Shown: positions 45,701 through 53,240, numbered from the stretch's first letter. The stretch is DNA of 64,000 nt from Variovorax beijingensis (GCF_003951285.1 NZ_RXFQ01000015.1:62001-126000); one strand, 5' to 3'. Program-made: numbers and translations. The notes: generated from the sequence alone by a model not told the origin.

Positions 45701-45857
45701 CGAAATCGGCCGCGCGCGCGTGCACCACGTGCGCGCGCTGCGACCCGTCGCTCACCGAGAAGAAAAGCGTAAAGGCCGGATAAGGCGCCGGCAACGCCGC
45801 ACACACCGAGACCAGGCGCTCGTGGCAGGCATGGAGCTGGTCGGAGAAGGACATCAT
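42783..45857 (-). CDS. Large fusion: helical-toroid-like domain plus MurF-like Mur ligase domain
   Basis: 1024 aa, no signal peptide. Residues 1-190 are an unassigned region (MSFSDQLHACHERLVSVC...NYFRLGLAFDQDFETAFTEQELNANAML). Residues about 195-570 show repeated helix pairs with aromatic/His patches (SGASYLARQVQDDGLFVYGYF, AMRHASVLSAMIEAWELM, AAYGLMRLYGLTRDARWLAVV, HDHWLSCCVNELTRW), like (alpha/alpha) toroid glycosidase or epimerase folds. Residues about 640-1024 are MurF-like: YWVLEMGSP, YDANPSSMRAALELL, VAILGDMQELG. The position of the Mur ATP loop (usually TGSxGKTT) reads VLGSGTAGSTV near 675 and has no lysine, so ATP-dependent ligation may be lost or altered. Full-length MurF is about 450 aa. 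The function is unknown; context is surface-protein secretion. Confidence 0.75.
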   Translation of the reverse strand: MMSFSDQLHACHERLVSVCAALPAPYPAFTLFFSVSDGSQRAHVVHARAADFETAWNEGAEAVERWVRDCGIVSPWLRIDWVEGASPMDWAQFKAQLAGVKRNYFRLGLAFDQDFETAFTEQELNANAMLSGDSTIAHAVVNARNFEAYAQARFARALTLELPADRRVYLLATVGVFCQADCVVHKLVGTGLDAGRRQAPALAPQSALDLVRSGASYLARQVQDDGLFVYGYFPCFDRRIPTYDAMRHASVLSAMIEAWELMRDDKLRLAIDRALDHLANTLIRSYTLADGTEVAFLVDTGEEIRLGGNAACVLALVKYCEAMDTRDWLPLLEKLALGIASLQDGATGSFSHVLHAGDLRVKQASRIIYYDGEAAYGLMRLYGLTRDARWLAVVEKAFDHFIASQHWQAHDHWLSCCVNELTRWSPQEKYFRFGLQNVAGYLDFVLDRKTTFPTLLELMLAAQQMLQRLEATPAMRHLLDELDTEKFYRALEYRAHYLQNGFFWPEMAMYFRRPSTIVGSFFIRHHAFRVRIDDVAQYVSGFVAYRRYLLERPAVPGAGSARDDGAAAWTASEMARVTGGEWVVRPEDGWRASGVTQRSFLRKGRVVFEHQARPSKAPLAAVALKGVLQPAAAVLCTDPAPHLDKRVPVLQVPDVLQAVLALGAHARTEFTGRVCGVLGSGTAGSTVAAMLADALAVWGEVGRPEGNVSLPSGMAWNLTCMPRHAAYWVLEMGSPHMLASTQLVRPMLAVVTGLSAASQKHRGPSEAAARLDSRIFEGMAPGDSAVLNRDLPEFATFAEAAMAHQLQIVTYGEHKDADVRLLSFDHGEVQAQVHGEPFQLRLNAPGRHMGASAVAALAALQAMRLKLAAAVEPFAHFEPPGGRGALHTIHIGGGSFKLIDETYDANPSSMRAALELLSQAPCEPARRVAILGDMQELGPAAQRHHLDLEPELLASQPDRVLLCGPLMRALHARIRTKVRSHWFVDVSDLSTALGGLLQPGDWVLAKSSAGVGLSRLARVLKALP

Positions 45858-45935
45858 TCGGCCCCAGTCGAATGCGGGAGGCCGGCCGCACCCGGACCGG
45901 GAACTCCCATCGAAGGCATCGCGTTTCTCCGTGTT

Positions 45936-46439
45936 TCAGCGGTAGCTGAATTCGGCTCGGCGATTGAGCTGATGGCCCTCCTCGGTGGTTTCGAGAGATG
46001 CGGGTTTTTCAATGCCCCAGCTGACGGCCTCGATCCGTTCGCCCGGCACGCCAAGCTGCGTGAGCGCGCGCTGCACGGATTCGGCCCGGCGCTGGCCCAG
46101 CGCAAGGTTGTATTCGCGGCCGCCGCGCAAGTCGGTGTGGCCCTCGATCACCACCTTGCTGGCGGGACGGTTCCTGAGATAGCTCGCATGCGCTTCCACC
46201 ACGTTGCGGTACTGCGGCTTGATGTCGTATTTGTCGAAGTCGAAGTACACGATCTTCAGCGCGACGGGGCCGTTCTGGACCGGTGCGGGCGGGGGTGGTT
46301 CCACCTTCGCCACCTGGGCCTTGTTCGAGTAGTAGTAGGTGGCGTCCTCGCGTCCGCTCTTGGAGGCCGTTCCGCAAGCGGCAAGGCTTGCTGCGAGGGC
46401 GACGATGGTCAGTATCCGGTAGCTGCTGCTGTTCTTCAT
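45936..46439 (-). CDS. OmpA/Pal-type peptidoglycan-binding lipoprotein
   Basis: 167 aa. Lipobox LAAC (Cys22) after a signal segment (ILTIVALAASLAAC). A short linker with PPPPAP leads to the OmpA C-terminal domain: IVYFDFDKYDIKPQYRNVVEAHASYL, VVIEGHTDLRGGREYNLALGQRRAESV, and ending NRRAEFSYR. The Asp and Arg of HTD...NLxLGQRRA that bind meso-diaminopimelate are present. This is not the tol-pal pal (no tol genes near). It lies between the giant protein and the MurF-like fusion and may tether the surface machine to the cell wall. Confidence 0.9.
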   Translation of the reverse strand: MKNSSSYRILTIVALAASLAACGTASKSGREDATYYYSNKAQVAKVEPPPPAPVQNGPVALKIVYFDFDKYDIKPQYRNVVEAHASYLRNRPASKVVIEGHTDLRGGREYNLALGQRRAESVQRALTQLGVPGERIEAVSWGIEKPASLETTEEGHQLNRRAEFSYR

Positions 46440-46519
46440 ATCAATTTCCTTTCGCGGGCCAGGCCGCGGCGGCCTGGCCCTGGTGCGTTGTTTTTCTTCT
46501 CCTCTACTGCTCTTGTTCC

Positions 46520-49500
46520 TTAGCCCAGCAGGCCGTGCAGGATGTTCGCCACCGGGGTGAGAACGCTGCCGGTGCCGGCGGCCTGGTCCACCAGGCTGGT
46601 GATCGGGGTCACCACGTCGGTCACGATCGGAGCGGCGTCCTCCACGGTGTGCACCAGGCTGTTGTGGATGGTCTCGACCACCGGGGCGAGCGTCGGGGTT
46701 GCACCGGCCAGGATGTCGGTCACGGGCTCTGCCACCTCGGACACGGCGGCCACCACGGGCTCCAGTGCCTCGCCGAGCGTGCTTGCCGTGTCGAGCACCG
46801 GCTCCAGGATGTTGGCTGCCGGGCCGCTGCCGCCCAGCAGTCCGCCGAGCAGGCCGTCGCTGCCGAGCAGGCTGCCGACCAGGCCGTCGTCGCCAAGGAG
46901 GTCGCCGCCGAGCAGGCCGCCGACGATGCCGTCTTCGCCCAGCACGCCGCCGAGCAGGTCGCCGCCGAGCAGATCACCGCCCAAGAGGTCGCCACCGAGC
47001 AGATTGCCGACGAGGCCGTCCTCACCGAGGATGCCATCGAGCAGATCGCCGCCGAGCAGGTCGCCACCCAAGAGGTCGCCGCCGAGCAGGTTGCCGACAA
47101 GGCCGTCCTCGCCCAGCACGCCGCCCAGCAGGTCGCCGCCAAGCAGATCGCCACCCAGGAGATCGCCACCGAGCAGGTTGCCGACGAGGCCGTCTTCGCC
47201 GAGCACGCCACCCAGCAGGTCACCGCCGAGCAGATCGCCACCCAGGAGATCGCCACCGAGCAGGTTGCCGACGAGGCCGTCTTCACCGAGCACGCCACCC
47301 AGCAGGTCACCGCCAAGCAGATCGCCACCCAGGAGATCGCCACCGAGCAGGTTGCCGACGAGGCCGTCTTCGCCGAGCACGCCACCCAGCAGGTCACCGC
47401 CAAGCAGATCGCCACCCAGCAGGCCACCGACGAGGCCGTCTTCACCGAGCACGCCACCCAGCAGGTCTCCGCCAAGCAGGCCACCGACGAGGCCGTCTTC
47501 GCCCAGCACACCACCCAGCAGGTCACCGCCAAGCAGATCGCCACCCAGCAGGCCACCGACGAGGCCGTCTTCACCCAGCACACCACCCAGCAGGTCACCG
47601 CCAAGCAGATCGCCACCCAGCAGGCCACCGACGAGGCCGTCTTCACCCAGCACACCACCCAACAGGTCTCCGCCGAGCAGATCGCCGCCCAGCAAGCCAC
47701 CGAGGAGGCCGTCTTCACCAAGCACGCCACCCAGCAGGTCTCCGCCGAGCAGATCGCCGCCCAGCAGGCCACCGAGGAGGCCGTCTTCACCGAGCACGCC
47801 ACCCAGCAGGTCTCCGCCGAGCAGATCGCCGCCCAGCAAGCCACCGAGGAGGCCGTCTTCGCCCAACAGGCCGCCCAGCAGGCCGTCTTCACCGAGCACA
47901 CCGCCCAGCAGGCCCTCGTCGCCCAGCAGGTTGTCGACCAAGCCATCCTCGCCGAGCACGCCGCCGAGCAAGCCGTCTTCGGCAAGCAGGCTGCCGATGG
48001 CGCCGCCGGTGCCGAGCAAGCCGTCTTCGCCGAGCAGGCCACCGACCAGGCCGTCATCGCCAAGCACGCCGCCCAGCAAGCCGCCTTCACCCAGCACGCC
48101 GCCGGTCACGCCGCCGAGCAAGCCACCCAGCGGGCTGTCTTCGAGCAGGCCGCCCACGGCGCCGTCGGCGCCCAGGAGGTTGTCGACCACGCCGTCCTGG
48201 CCCAACAGGCCGCCGGTGAGGCCGTCGCTGCCCAGCAGGTTGGACAGCGCGCCGTCACCGCCAAGCAGGCCGCCCACCACGCCGTCGCCGCCGAGCAGGC
48301 TGCCCACGGGGCTGCCTTCGCCGAGCAGGCCACCCAGCAGGCCCTCTTCGCCCAGTACGCCGCCGAGCACGCCGCCAAGGGCACCGTCGTCGCCCAACAG
48401 GCCGCCGACGATGCCTTCGTCACCGACCACGTTGTCCAGCAGGCTGCCGATGGCGCTGCCTTCACCGATGAGGCCGTCCAGCGCGCCACCCTCGGCGAGC
48501 AGGCCGCCAACCAGGCCCTCTTCGCCGACGAGCCCGCCGAGGAGGCTGTCCTGGCCGAGCAGGCCGTCCACCACGTTGCCGAGCACGCCTTCGTCGCCCA
48601 CGAGCTCCTCGAGCGCGCCGTCCAGGCCGAGGCTGCCGGTGAGGCCGCTCAGGATGCCGTCATCGCCCACCAGGTTGTCCAGACCGTTCTGGAGGGCGTC
48701 GGTGACGTAGTCGACCTGCTTGACCAGCTGGTCGACCAGCGCACCCGTCGCGCCTTCGCCCAGGAGGCCGTCGACGATCGGGCTGGCCACGCCGCCCACG
48801 CCTTCAGCCACGGTCTCGACGAAATCGTCCGCCGGATCGAGCTGGTTGGGATCGTTTTCCGAGAAGTCGGAGCCGAGCACCGGGGCCAGCACGTCGTCAA
48901 CCACGTCGGTCACGCCGTCGACCACGCCCAGCACCGGGTCGAGCGAGTCGCCGAGACCCGCGGTGTCGCCGATCGAACCGACCAGGCCGCCGGCTGCGCC
49001 GTCGCCTGGATCGAGCAAGCCGTCGCCGTCTGCGTCTGCGTCTGCGTCTGCATCGGCATCGGCATCGGCGTCGGCATCGGCATCGGCATCGGCGTCAGCA
49101 TCCGCATCCGCATCCGCGTCAGCGTCAGCGTCAGCGTCAGCGTCAGCGTCAGCGTCAGCGTCAGCGTCAGCGTCAGCGTCAGCATCCGCATCCGCATCAG
49201 CGTCAGCGTCAGCATCCGCATCCGCATCCGCATCAGCGTCAGCGTCAGCGTCAGCGTCAGCGTCAGCGTCAGCATCCGCGTCGGCATCTGCATCTGCATC
49301 TGCATCTGCATCTGCATCTGCATCTGCATCCGCGTCAGCATCAGAATCGGCGTCCGCATCCGCATCGCCGTCGGCATCCGCATCGGCATCCGCGTCGGCG
49401 TCTGCATCCGCATCGCCCTCACCGCCACCGCCGGCGAAGAACGGGATCACTCCACCGTCGCCACCGCCACCGCCGCCCAGTGCGGCACCGAGTGCAGCGG

Positions 49501-50035
49501 CGCCCAGTGCGCCGAGTGCGAATTCGCCCAGCCCGATGCCGCTGCCGGCAGCGAGCTTCTTGGTGACGGCCAGTGCGGCCGCGTCGGCGTCGCTGTCGGG
49601 CGGGGTCACCTGCAGGTCGCCCGAGGCAACGTCCACGTTCACTTGTTCGAGGCCGCCGGGCAGCTTGGTCGAGCCGATGGTGGCGTCGGTGCCGCCGGTG
49701 AAGACGCCGGCCAGCGGCGCCTTGTTGGTGGCCGAGCCGGGGAACAGGACGTTGGCCTGTCCGCCTTCGGGAACGATCACGCGGTCGCCCGCGATCAGGG
49801 TCTGGTTGCCGTCCACCGGAATGCGGACACCGTCGCGCATCACCGCGACGCCCGGCGTAGCATTGGACAATGTGCCCACGCTGGCGGGTGCCGCCGCAGC
49901 GGCAGCAGGTGCCGACGAGCTCATCGCGGCGGGTGCGCCGAGCGGTGTGCTGGTGGCTTGGGCGATGACCACAGGAGCAACGCCACTGGCGGCAAGTCCT
50001 TCGGTCGAATGGGTCGGTGCTTGTGGTGCGTTCAT
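46520..50035 (-). CDS. Giant low-complexity surface protein, candidate type I secretion substrate
   Basis: 1171 aa from the ATG at 50035 (AGAGG six bases before); a GTG at 50107 would add 24 residues. Residues about 55-125 resemble the FecR-like N-terminal retention region of type I adhesins (VAVMRDGVRIPVDGNQTLIAGDRVIVPEGGQANVLF). A Gly/Ala stretch (ALGAAALGAALGGGGGG) comes next, then about 130 residues of Asp-Ala dipeptides. A long region of LLGG/GLLG motifs follows, with near-perfect 19-, 24- and 29-residue repeats built from GGDLL steps (about 718-1050), and an amphipathic hydrophobic C-terminus. I see no RTX nonapeptides or Ig-like repeats. The protein is very acidic. It is the first gene of the cluster that ends in the type I exporter, which is the main reason to see it as the substrate. 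Amyloid-like or beta-solenoid structure is possible but unproven. Confidence 0.75.
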   Translation of the reverse strand: MNAPQAPTHSTEGLAASGVAPVVIAQATSTPLGAPAAMSSSAPAAAAAAPASVGTLSNATPGVAVMRDGVRIPVDGNQTLIAGDRVIVPEGGQANVLFPGSATNKAPLAGVFTGGTDATIGSTKLPGGLEQVNVDVASGDLQVTPPDSDADAAALAVTKKLAAGSGIGLGEFALGALGAAALGAALGGGGGGDGGVIPFFAGGGGEGDADADADADADADADGDADADADSDADADADADADADADADADADADADADADADADADADADADADADADADADADADADADADADADADADADADADADADADADADADADADADADADADADADADGDGLLDPGDGAAGGLVGSIGDTAGLGDSLDPVLGVVDGVTDVVDDVLAPVLGSDFSENDPNQLDPADDFVETVAEGVGGVASPIVDGLLGEGATGALVDQLVKQVDYVTDALQNGLDNLVGDDGILSGLTGSLGLDGALEELVGDEGVLGNVVDGLLGQDSLLGGLVGEEGLVGGLLAEGGALDGLIGEGSAIGSLLDNVVGDEGIVGGLLGDDGALGGVLGGVLGEEGLLGGLLGEGSPVGSLLGGDGVVGGLLGGDGALSNLLGSDGLTGGLLGQDGVVDNLLGADGAVGGLLEDSPLGGLLGGVTGGVLGEGGLLGGVLGDDGLVGGLLGEDGLLGTGGAIGSLLAEDGLLGGVLGEDGLVDNLLGDEGLLGGVLGEDGLLGGLLGEDGLLGGLLGGDLLGGDLLGGVLGEDGLLGGLLGGDLLGGDLLGGVLGEDGLLGGLLGGDLLGGDLLGGVLGEDGLVGGLLGGDLLGGDLLGGVLGEDGLVGGLLGGDLLGGDLLGGVLGEDGLVGGLLGGDLLGGVLGEDGLVGGLLGGDLLGGDLLGGVLGEDGLVGNLLGGDLLGGDLLGGDLLGGVLGEDGLVGNLLGGDLLGGDLLGGDLLGGVLGEDGLVGNLLGGDLLGGDLLGGDLLGGVLGEDGLVGNLLGGDLLGGDLLGGDLLDGILGEDGLVGNLLGGDLLGGDLLGGDLLGGVLGEDGIVGGLLGGDLLGDDGLVGSLLGSDGLLGGLLGGSGPAANILEPVLDTASTLGEALEPVVAAVSEVAEPVTDILAGATPTLAPVVETIHNSLVHTVEDAAPIVTDVVTPITSLVDQAAGTGSVLTPVANILHGLLG
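46890..47880 (-). repeat. Tandem coding repeats (57/72/87 bp) in the giant protein
   Basis: About a dozen units encode LLGG(DLLGG)nVLGEDGLVGG, with one to three DLLGG steps, so unit lengths are 19, 24 or 29 codons. Adjacent units are nearly identical at DNA level. Recombination between units would change the length by 15-bp or whole-unit steps and keep the frame. Confidence 0.85.
49021..49424 (-). repeat. Hexanucleotide repeat tract coding Asp-Ala dipeptides
   Basis: About 400 bp of 6-bp units. On the plus strand these are GCGTCA, GCATCC, GCATCG and GCATCT in runs, which on the coding strand give GAC/GAT-GC codon pairs, i.e. (DA)n with rare Gly or Ser. Runs of up to about ten identical units occur (GCGTCA near 49116-49180), prone to slipped-strand length change that never breaks the frame. 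Confidence 0.9.
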
Positions 50036-50211
50036 GACAGCCTCTGTGACAAAAGATGCATCTACAGGGGCAACTAGCGTGCCGCGCTGCCAACTCTTTT
50101 GAGCCACCGGTTCGTCAAGAACGCAAGCTATTGATTTCTATGGATATTTTTCTGAAAAGCGATGTGTGCGCGGTCGGCCGGAACAGCGCTTTGGACACCG
50201 TTTTGGCCGTT

Positions 50212-50230
50212 CGTTACGTAACGATGTAAC
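50212..50230. promoter_or_regulatory. CGTTACGTAACG palindrome upstream of the giant surface-protein gene
   Basis: A perfect 12-bp palindrome at 50212-50223, followed by another GTAAC at 50226-50230. It lies 177 bases before the giant-protein ATG and about 100 bases before the DUF1841 ATG, so it could serve either. It is the best copy of the motif shared with the TPR, pilus and secretion promoters. The remainder of 50036-50322 shows nothing else I can name. Confidence 0.65.
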
Positions 50231-50322
50231 GTCCCGCTACCGGAACATCGGGCGCCTTTGGAGCCTGCGGGCACGCGGATTTTTCTTCCTCCCTTTTCCT
50301 TTTCCAGCCTCTCCATACAGAT

Positions 50323-50757
50323 ATGTTCAATCCCTCCCAGGAAGACGTGCGCCGCTTCTTTTGCGACGTATACGCAAAGCACCGCCAAGGCTTGCCGATG
50401 GAAGCGCTCGAGACGATTGCCGCAGGATGGATCGACGCGCATCCCGAATACCACGAGGACCTGGCCGACGCCGATGCCGCCGTGGCCCGCGTGTACGACG
50501 GGTCGAACGGCCGCGAGAACCCGTTCCTGCACCTGTCGATGCATCTTTCGATCAGCGAGCAATGCTCCATCGACCAGCCGCGCGGCATCCGCCAGGCCGT
50601 CGAGCTGCTGGCCGCCCGCCGCGGCTCGCTGCTCGATGCGCATCACGAGGCCATGGAGTGCCTGGGCCAGATGATGTGGGAGAGTCAGCGCGCCGGCCGG
50701 CCGCCGGACGGCGACGGCTATGTGGCCTGCGTGCAGCGCCGCGCAACCAAGGACTAG
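50323..50757 (+). CDS. DUF1841 family protein
   Basis: 144 aa (MFNPSQEDVRRFFCDVYAKHRQGLPMEALETIAAGWIDAHPEYH...). The conserved core FLHLSMHLSISEQCSIDQPRGIRQAVELL followed by EAMECLGQMMWESQRAGRPPDG is the DUF1841 signature, a small cytoplasmic family common in beta- and gammaproteobacteria with no known function. Its stop overlaps the pcaQ stop by two bases (convergent). It is probably unrelated to pca genes. Confidence 0.85.
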   Translation: MFNPSQEDVRRFFCDVYAKHRQGLPMEALETIAAGWIDAHPEYHEDLADADAAVARVYDGSNGRENPFLHLSMHLSISEQCSIDQPRGIRQAVELLAARRGSLLDAHHEAMECLGQMMWESQRAGRPPDGDGYVACVQRRATKD

Positions 50758-51740
50758 CCGGCCTTCCGGGAAGGCAGCGCGCCCTGCTGCTTCGCTCCCT
50801 CGCGCAGCAGCGCGGCCATGGCGCTGCGCAGCGCCGAGGGCTCGGCGTCGCTGCGCAGCAGCAGGCCCACGGGCTCGTCGGTGCCGGCGGTTTCGATGCG
50901 CAAGCGGACCAGCCGTTCCTCGACCAGCTCACCGCGCGCGGCGCCCAGCGGCGTGATCCAGACCGCATCGGACACCGCCACCAGGCCGCGCGCCACCGCG
51001 ACGTCGAGCGTCTGCAGCGCGTGGGCCGGAAGCGCCAGGCCGCGGGCCGACAGGAAGCTTTCGGTGTTGTGGCGCGGGATGGTGCCCTCGCCATACACCA
51101 CCAGCGGAAAATCGAGCACCGCCTGCACCGACACCGCCCGGGTCGACCGGCCCGCCAGCGGATGGCCGGGGCGCACGGCAAACACCAGCGGCTCGGTATA
51201 GAGCAGTTCGAAGCTGAGCCCGCCCATCAGCCGCGGATCGCTCATGCGGCCCGCCACCAGGTCGAGCTCGCCGGCGCGCAGTTCGTCGAGCAGCACCGGG
51301 TTGGCCGCGCTCTTCACCACCACCTGCACCGAAGGCCAGCGCTCGCGAAAGCGCGCGAGCGCCGCCGGCAGCAGCGCCGGGGCCACGCTCGGCAGCGCGC
51401 CGATGCGCAGCCGCTCCACCCGCTCGCCGGAGGCCGGCGCCACCGCCTGCGCGCTGGCGTCGATGGCCTCGAGCACGCGCAGCGCGTGGGCCAGCAGCTG
51501 CTCGCCCGCCGGCGCGAGCCCCTGCACGCCGCGCCGCCCGGCATTGCCGCGCTCGACCAGGCGCGCCCCGACGATGGCCTCCAGCTCGGCCAGCGTCTTG
51601 GACACCGCCGGCTGGCTCAGCGACAGCCGCTCGGCGGCGCGCGCGAGATGGCGTTCCTGCGCCACCGCGACAAGGCAGCGCAGATGGCGCAGCTGCACGT
51701 TGCGCACAAAGTCCTGGCGAAGATCGGCGGGCGTTTTCAA
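50754..51740 (-). CDS. pcaQ: LysR-type regulator PcaQ of protocatechuate genes
   Basis: 328 aa from a TTG at 51740, the first possible start after an in-frame stop; a GTG at codon 12 (VRNVQLRHL) is an alternative with AGGA before it and fits PcaQ N-termini better. The LysR helix-turn-helix (LRHLRCLVAVAQERHLARAAERLSLSQPAVSKTLAELEAIVGARLVER) and the PcaQ-like effector domain (LRIGALPSVAPALLPAALARF, DLVAGRMSDPRLMGGLSFELLYTEPLVFAVRPGHPL) support the name. It is divergent from pcaHG, which it should activate. Confidence 0.9.
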   Translation of the reverse strand: MKTPADLRQDFVRNVQLRHLRCLVAVAQERHLARAAERLSLSQPAVSKTLAELEAIVGARLVERGNAGRRGVQGLAPAGEQLLAHALRVLEAIDASAQAVAPASGERVERLRIGALPSVAPALLPAALARFRERWPSVQVVVKSAANPVLLDELRAGELDLVAGRMSDPRLMGGLSFELLYTEPLVFAVRPGHPLAGRSTRAVSVQAVLDFPLVVYGEGTIPRHNTESFLSARGLALPAHALQTLDVAVARGLVAVSDAVWITPLGAARGELVEERLVRLRIETAGTDEPVGLLLRSDAEPSALRSAMAALLREGAKQQGALPSRKAG

Positions 51741-51758
51741 TTACTGATAGTTATGTAA
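51741..51758. promoter_or_regulatory. Candidate PcaQ operator
   Basis: TTAC-N10-GTAA with an inner ATA-GT-TAT dyad, directly against the pcaQ start and about 90 bases before pcaH, in the only AT-rich part of the gap. It resembles the dyad sites of LysR-type regulators and, read on the minus strand, contains ATAAC as in published PcaQ boxes. Confidence 0.4.
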
Positions 51759-51847
51759 AACAGACCAATCTTCAATTTACATCATCGAACGCGGCTTCTA
51801 AAGTTCAGCTTCCCGATTCGATTCGTCCCACGACAGGAGACAACGAC

Positions 51848-52564
51848 ATGTTGACGAAAACCCCGGCCACCCTCACCCCCCGCGACTGGGAAGCCCATCC
51901 CTCGTACATCTACTCCGGCTACAAGTCGACCGCGAAGCGCGGCCCGCAGAAGCCCCTGGTCCCGCTGAAGGCCTCGCTGGGCGAGCTGCAGCAGCCGGTG
52001 TACGGCCACGACAGCATCGGCGCGCTCGACCATGACCTGACGCGCAACGCCCGCAAGAACGGCGAGCCGCTCGGCGAACGCATGATCCTCACCGGCCAGG
52101 TGCTCGACGAGCGCCGCCGCCCCGTGGCCAACACGCTGGTCGAGCTCTGGCAGGCCAATGCCTCCGGCCGCTACGTGCACAAGGTCGACCAGCACGACGC
52201 GCCGCTCGACCCCAACTTCCTGGGCGCGGGCCGCTGCCTGACCGACAGCGAGGGCCGCTACCGCTTCCTCACCATCAAGCCCGGCGCCTATCCCTGGGGC
52301 AACCACCCCAACGCCTGGCGCCCGCAGCACATCCACCTGTCGCTGTTCGGCCAGAGCTTTGCCAGCCGGCTGGTCACGCAGATGTACTTCCCCGGCGATC
52401 CGCTGCTGCAGTACGACCCCATGGTCACCGGCACGCCCGAGCGCTACCGCAACCGGCTGATTGCCGACTTCAGCCTCGACATCACCGAGGAAGGCTACGC
52501 GCTCGGCTACCAGTTCGACATCGTGCTGCGCGGCGCCGACGAAACCCCCTTTGAGAACCGCTGA
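51848..52564 (+). CDS. pcaH: Protocatechuate 3,4-dioxygenase beta subunit
   Basis: 238 aa. Intradiol ring-cleaving dioxygenase that opens protocatechuate to beta-carboxy-cis,cis-muconate. The catalytic Fe(III) ligands are visible as Tyr in the GRYVHKV and PGAYPWGNHPN segments and two His in WRPQHIHLSLFG. The dioxygenase barrel begins at LTGQVLDERRRPVANTLVELWQANASGRY. AGGAGA precedes the ATG. Pairs with pcaG 19 bases downstream. Confidence 0.96.
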   Translation: MLTKTPATLTPRDWEAHPSYIYSGYKSTAKRGPQKPLVPLKASLGELQQPVYGHDSIGALDHDLTRNARKNGEPLGERMILTGQVLDERRRPVANTLVELWQANASGRYVHKVDQHDAPLDPNFLGAGRCLTDSEGRYRFLTIKPGAYPWGNHPNAWRPQHIHLSLFGQSFASRLVTQMYFPGDPLLQYDPMVTGTPERYRNRLIADFSLDITEEGYALGYQFDIVLRGADETPFENR

Positions 52565-52583
52565 GCCAGAAGGAGCACACACC

Positions 52584-53192
52584 ATGTTGATGACCGCACA
52601 GGAAGCCGACTTCGGCCAGACCCCTTCCCAGACCGTGGGCCCCTACTTCGCCTACGGCCTCACCGCCGCGCAGTACGGCTACGACTTCGACCAGCCCTTC
52701 GACGCCGTGGTGGCCCTGGACAACGCCTGCGGCGAGCGCATCCGCCTCGAAGGCCGCGTGATCGACGGCGACGGCAACCCCATTGGCGATGCGCTGGTCG
52801 AGATCAGCCAGCCCGATGGCGAGGGCCGTTATCCCCAGACACCCGCCGAGGCCCGCGAGATCGGCTTTCGCGCCTTCGGCCGTGCCGGCACGGGCACCGA
52901 TGCGCAGAACCGCTTCGTGTTCCACACCGTGAAGCCGGGCACCGAATCGCCGGGCGAAGCCCCGCACATCAATGCGATCGTGCTGATGCGCGGCCTGCTG
53001 CTGCATGCGTTCACGCGCGTGTATTTCAGCGACGAGGCCGAAGCCAACGCCAAGGACGCCGTGCTGGCCAGCGTGCCGGCCGAGCGCCGCCACACGCTGA
53101 TTGCCGAGCGCGTGGAGCAAGGCGGCGCGGTGAGCTACCGCTTCGACATCCGCATGCAGGGCCCTCAGGAGACGGTGTTCTTCGACGTCTGA
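52584..53192 (+). CDS. pcaG: Protocatechuate 3,4-dioxygenase alpha subunit
   Basis: 202 aa from the ATG at 52584 (AAGGAG eight bases before). Same fold as PcaH (TPSQTVGPYFAYGL, LEGRVIDGDGNPIGDALVEISQPDGEGRY, FHTVKPG, PHINAIVLMRGLLLHAFTRVYF). It lacks the HxH iron site, having PHINA instead, as expected for the non-catalytic alpha chain. A strong hairpin terminator follows the stop. Confidence 0.95.
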   Translation: MLMTAQEADFGQTPSQTVGPYFAYGLTAAQYGYDFDQPFDAVVALDNACGERIRLEGRVIDGDGNPIGDALVEISQPDGEGRYPQTPAEAREIGFRAFGRAGTGTDAQNRFVFHTVKPGTESPGEAPHINAIVLMRGLLLHAFTRVYFSDEAEANAKDAVLASVPAERRHTLIAERVEQGGAVSYRFDIRMQGPQETVFFDV

Positions 53193-53215
53193 ACACCAAC
53201 CGGCCCCGCAAACAG

Positions 53216-53240
53216 GAAAGCCCGCTCGATGCGGGCTTTC
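53216..53240 (+). terminator. Intrinsic terminator after pcaG
   Basis: A perfect 10-bp stem GAAAGCCCGC-TCGAT-GCGGGCTTTC with the symmetric A/T ends needed for both strands. It lies between the convergent pcaG and cytochrome c genes. Confidence 0.85.

Noticed and set aside
46890..47880. CRISPR array
   Set aside because: Repeats are contiguous, in frame and coding, with no unique spacers and no cas genes.
46283..50077. Very long open frames on the plus strand opposite the giant surface protein (1264 aa, 722 aa and 460 aa)
   Set aside because: They mirror the repeats of the minus-strand gene, have no ribosome site or recognisable domain, and arise because the low-complexity DNA lacks stops in several frames. 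The minus frame has a start with AGAGG, a FecR-like N-terminal domain and neighbours on the same strand.
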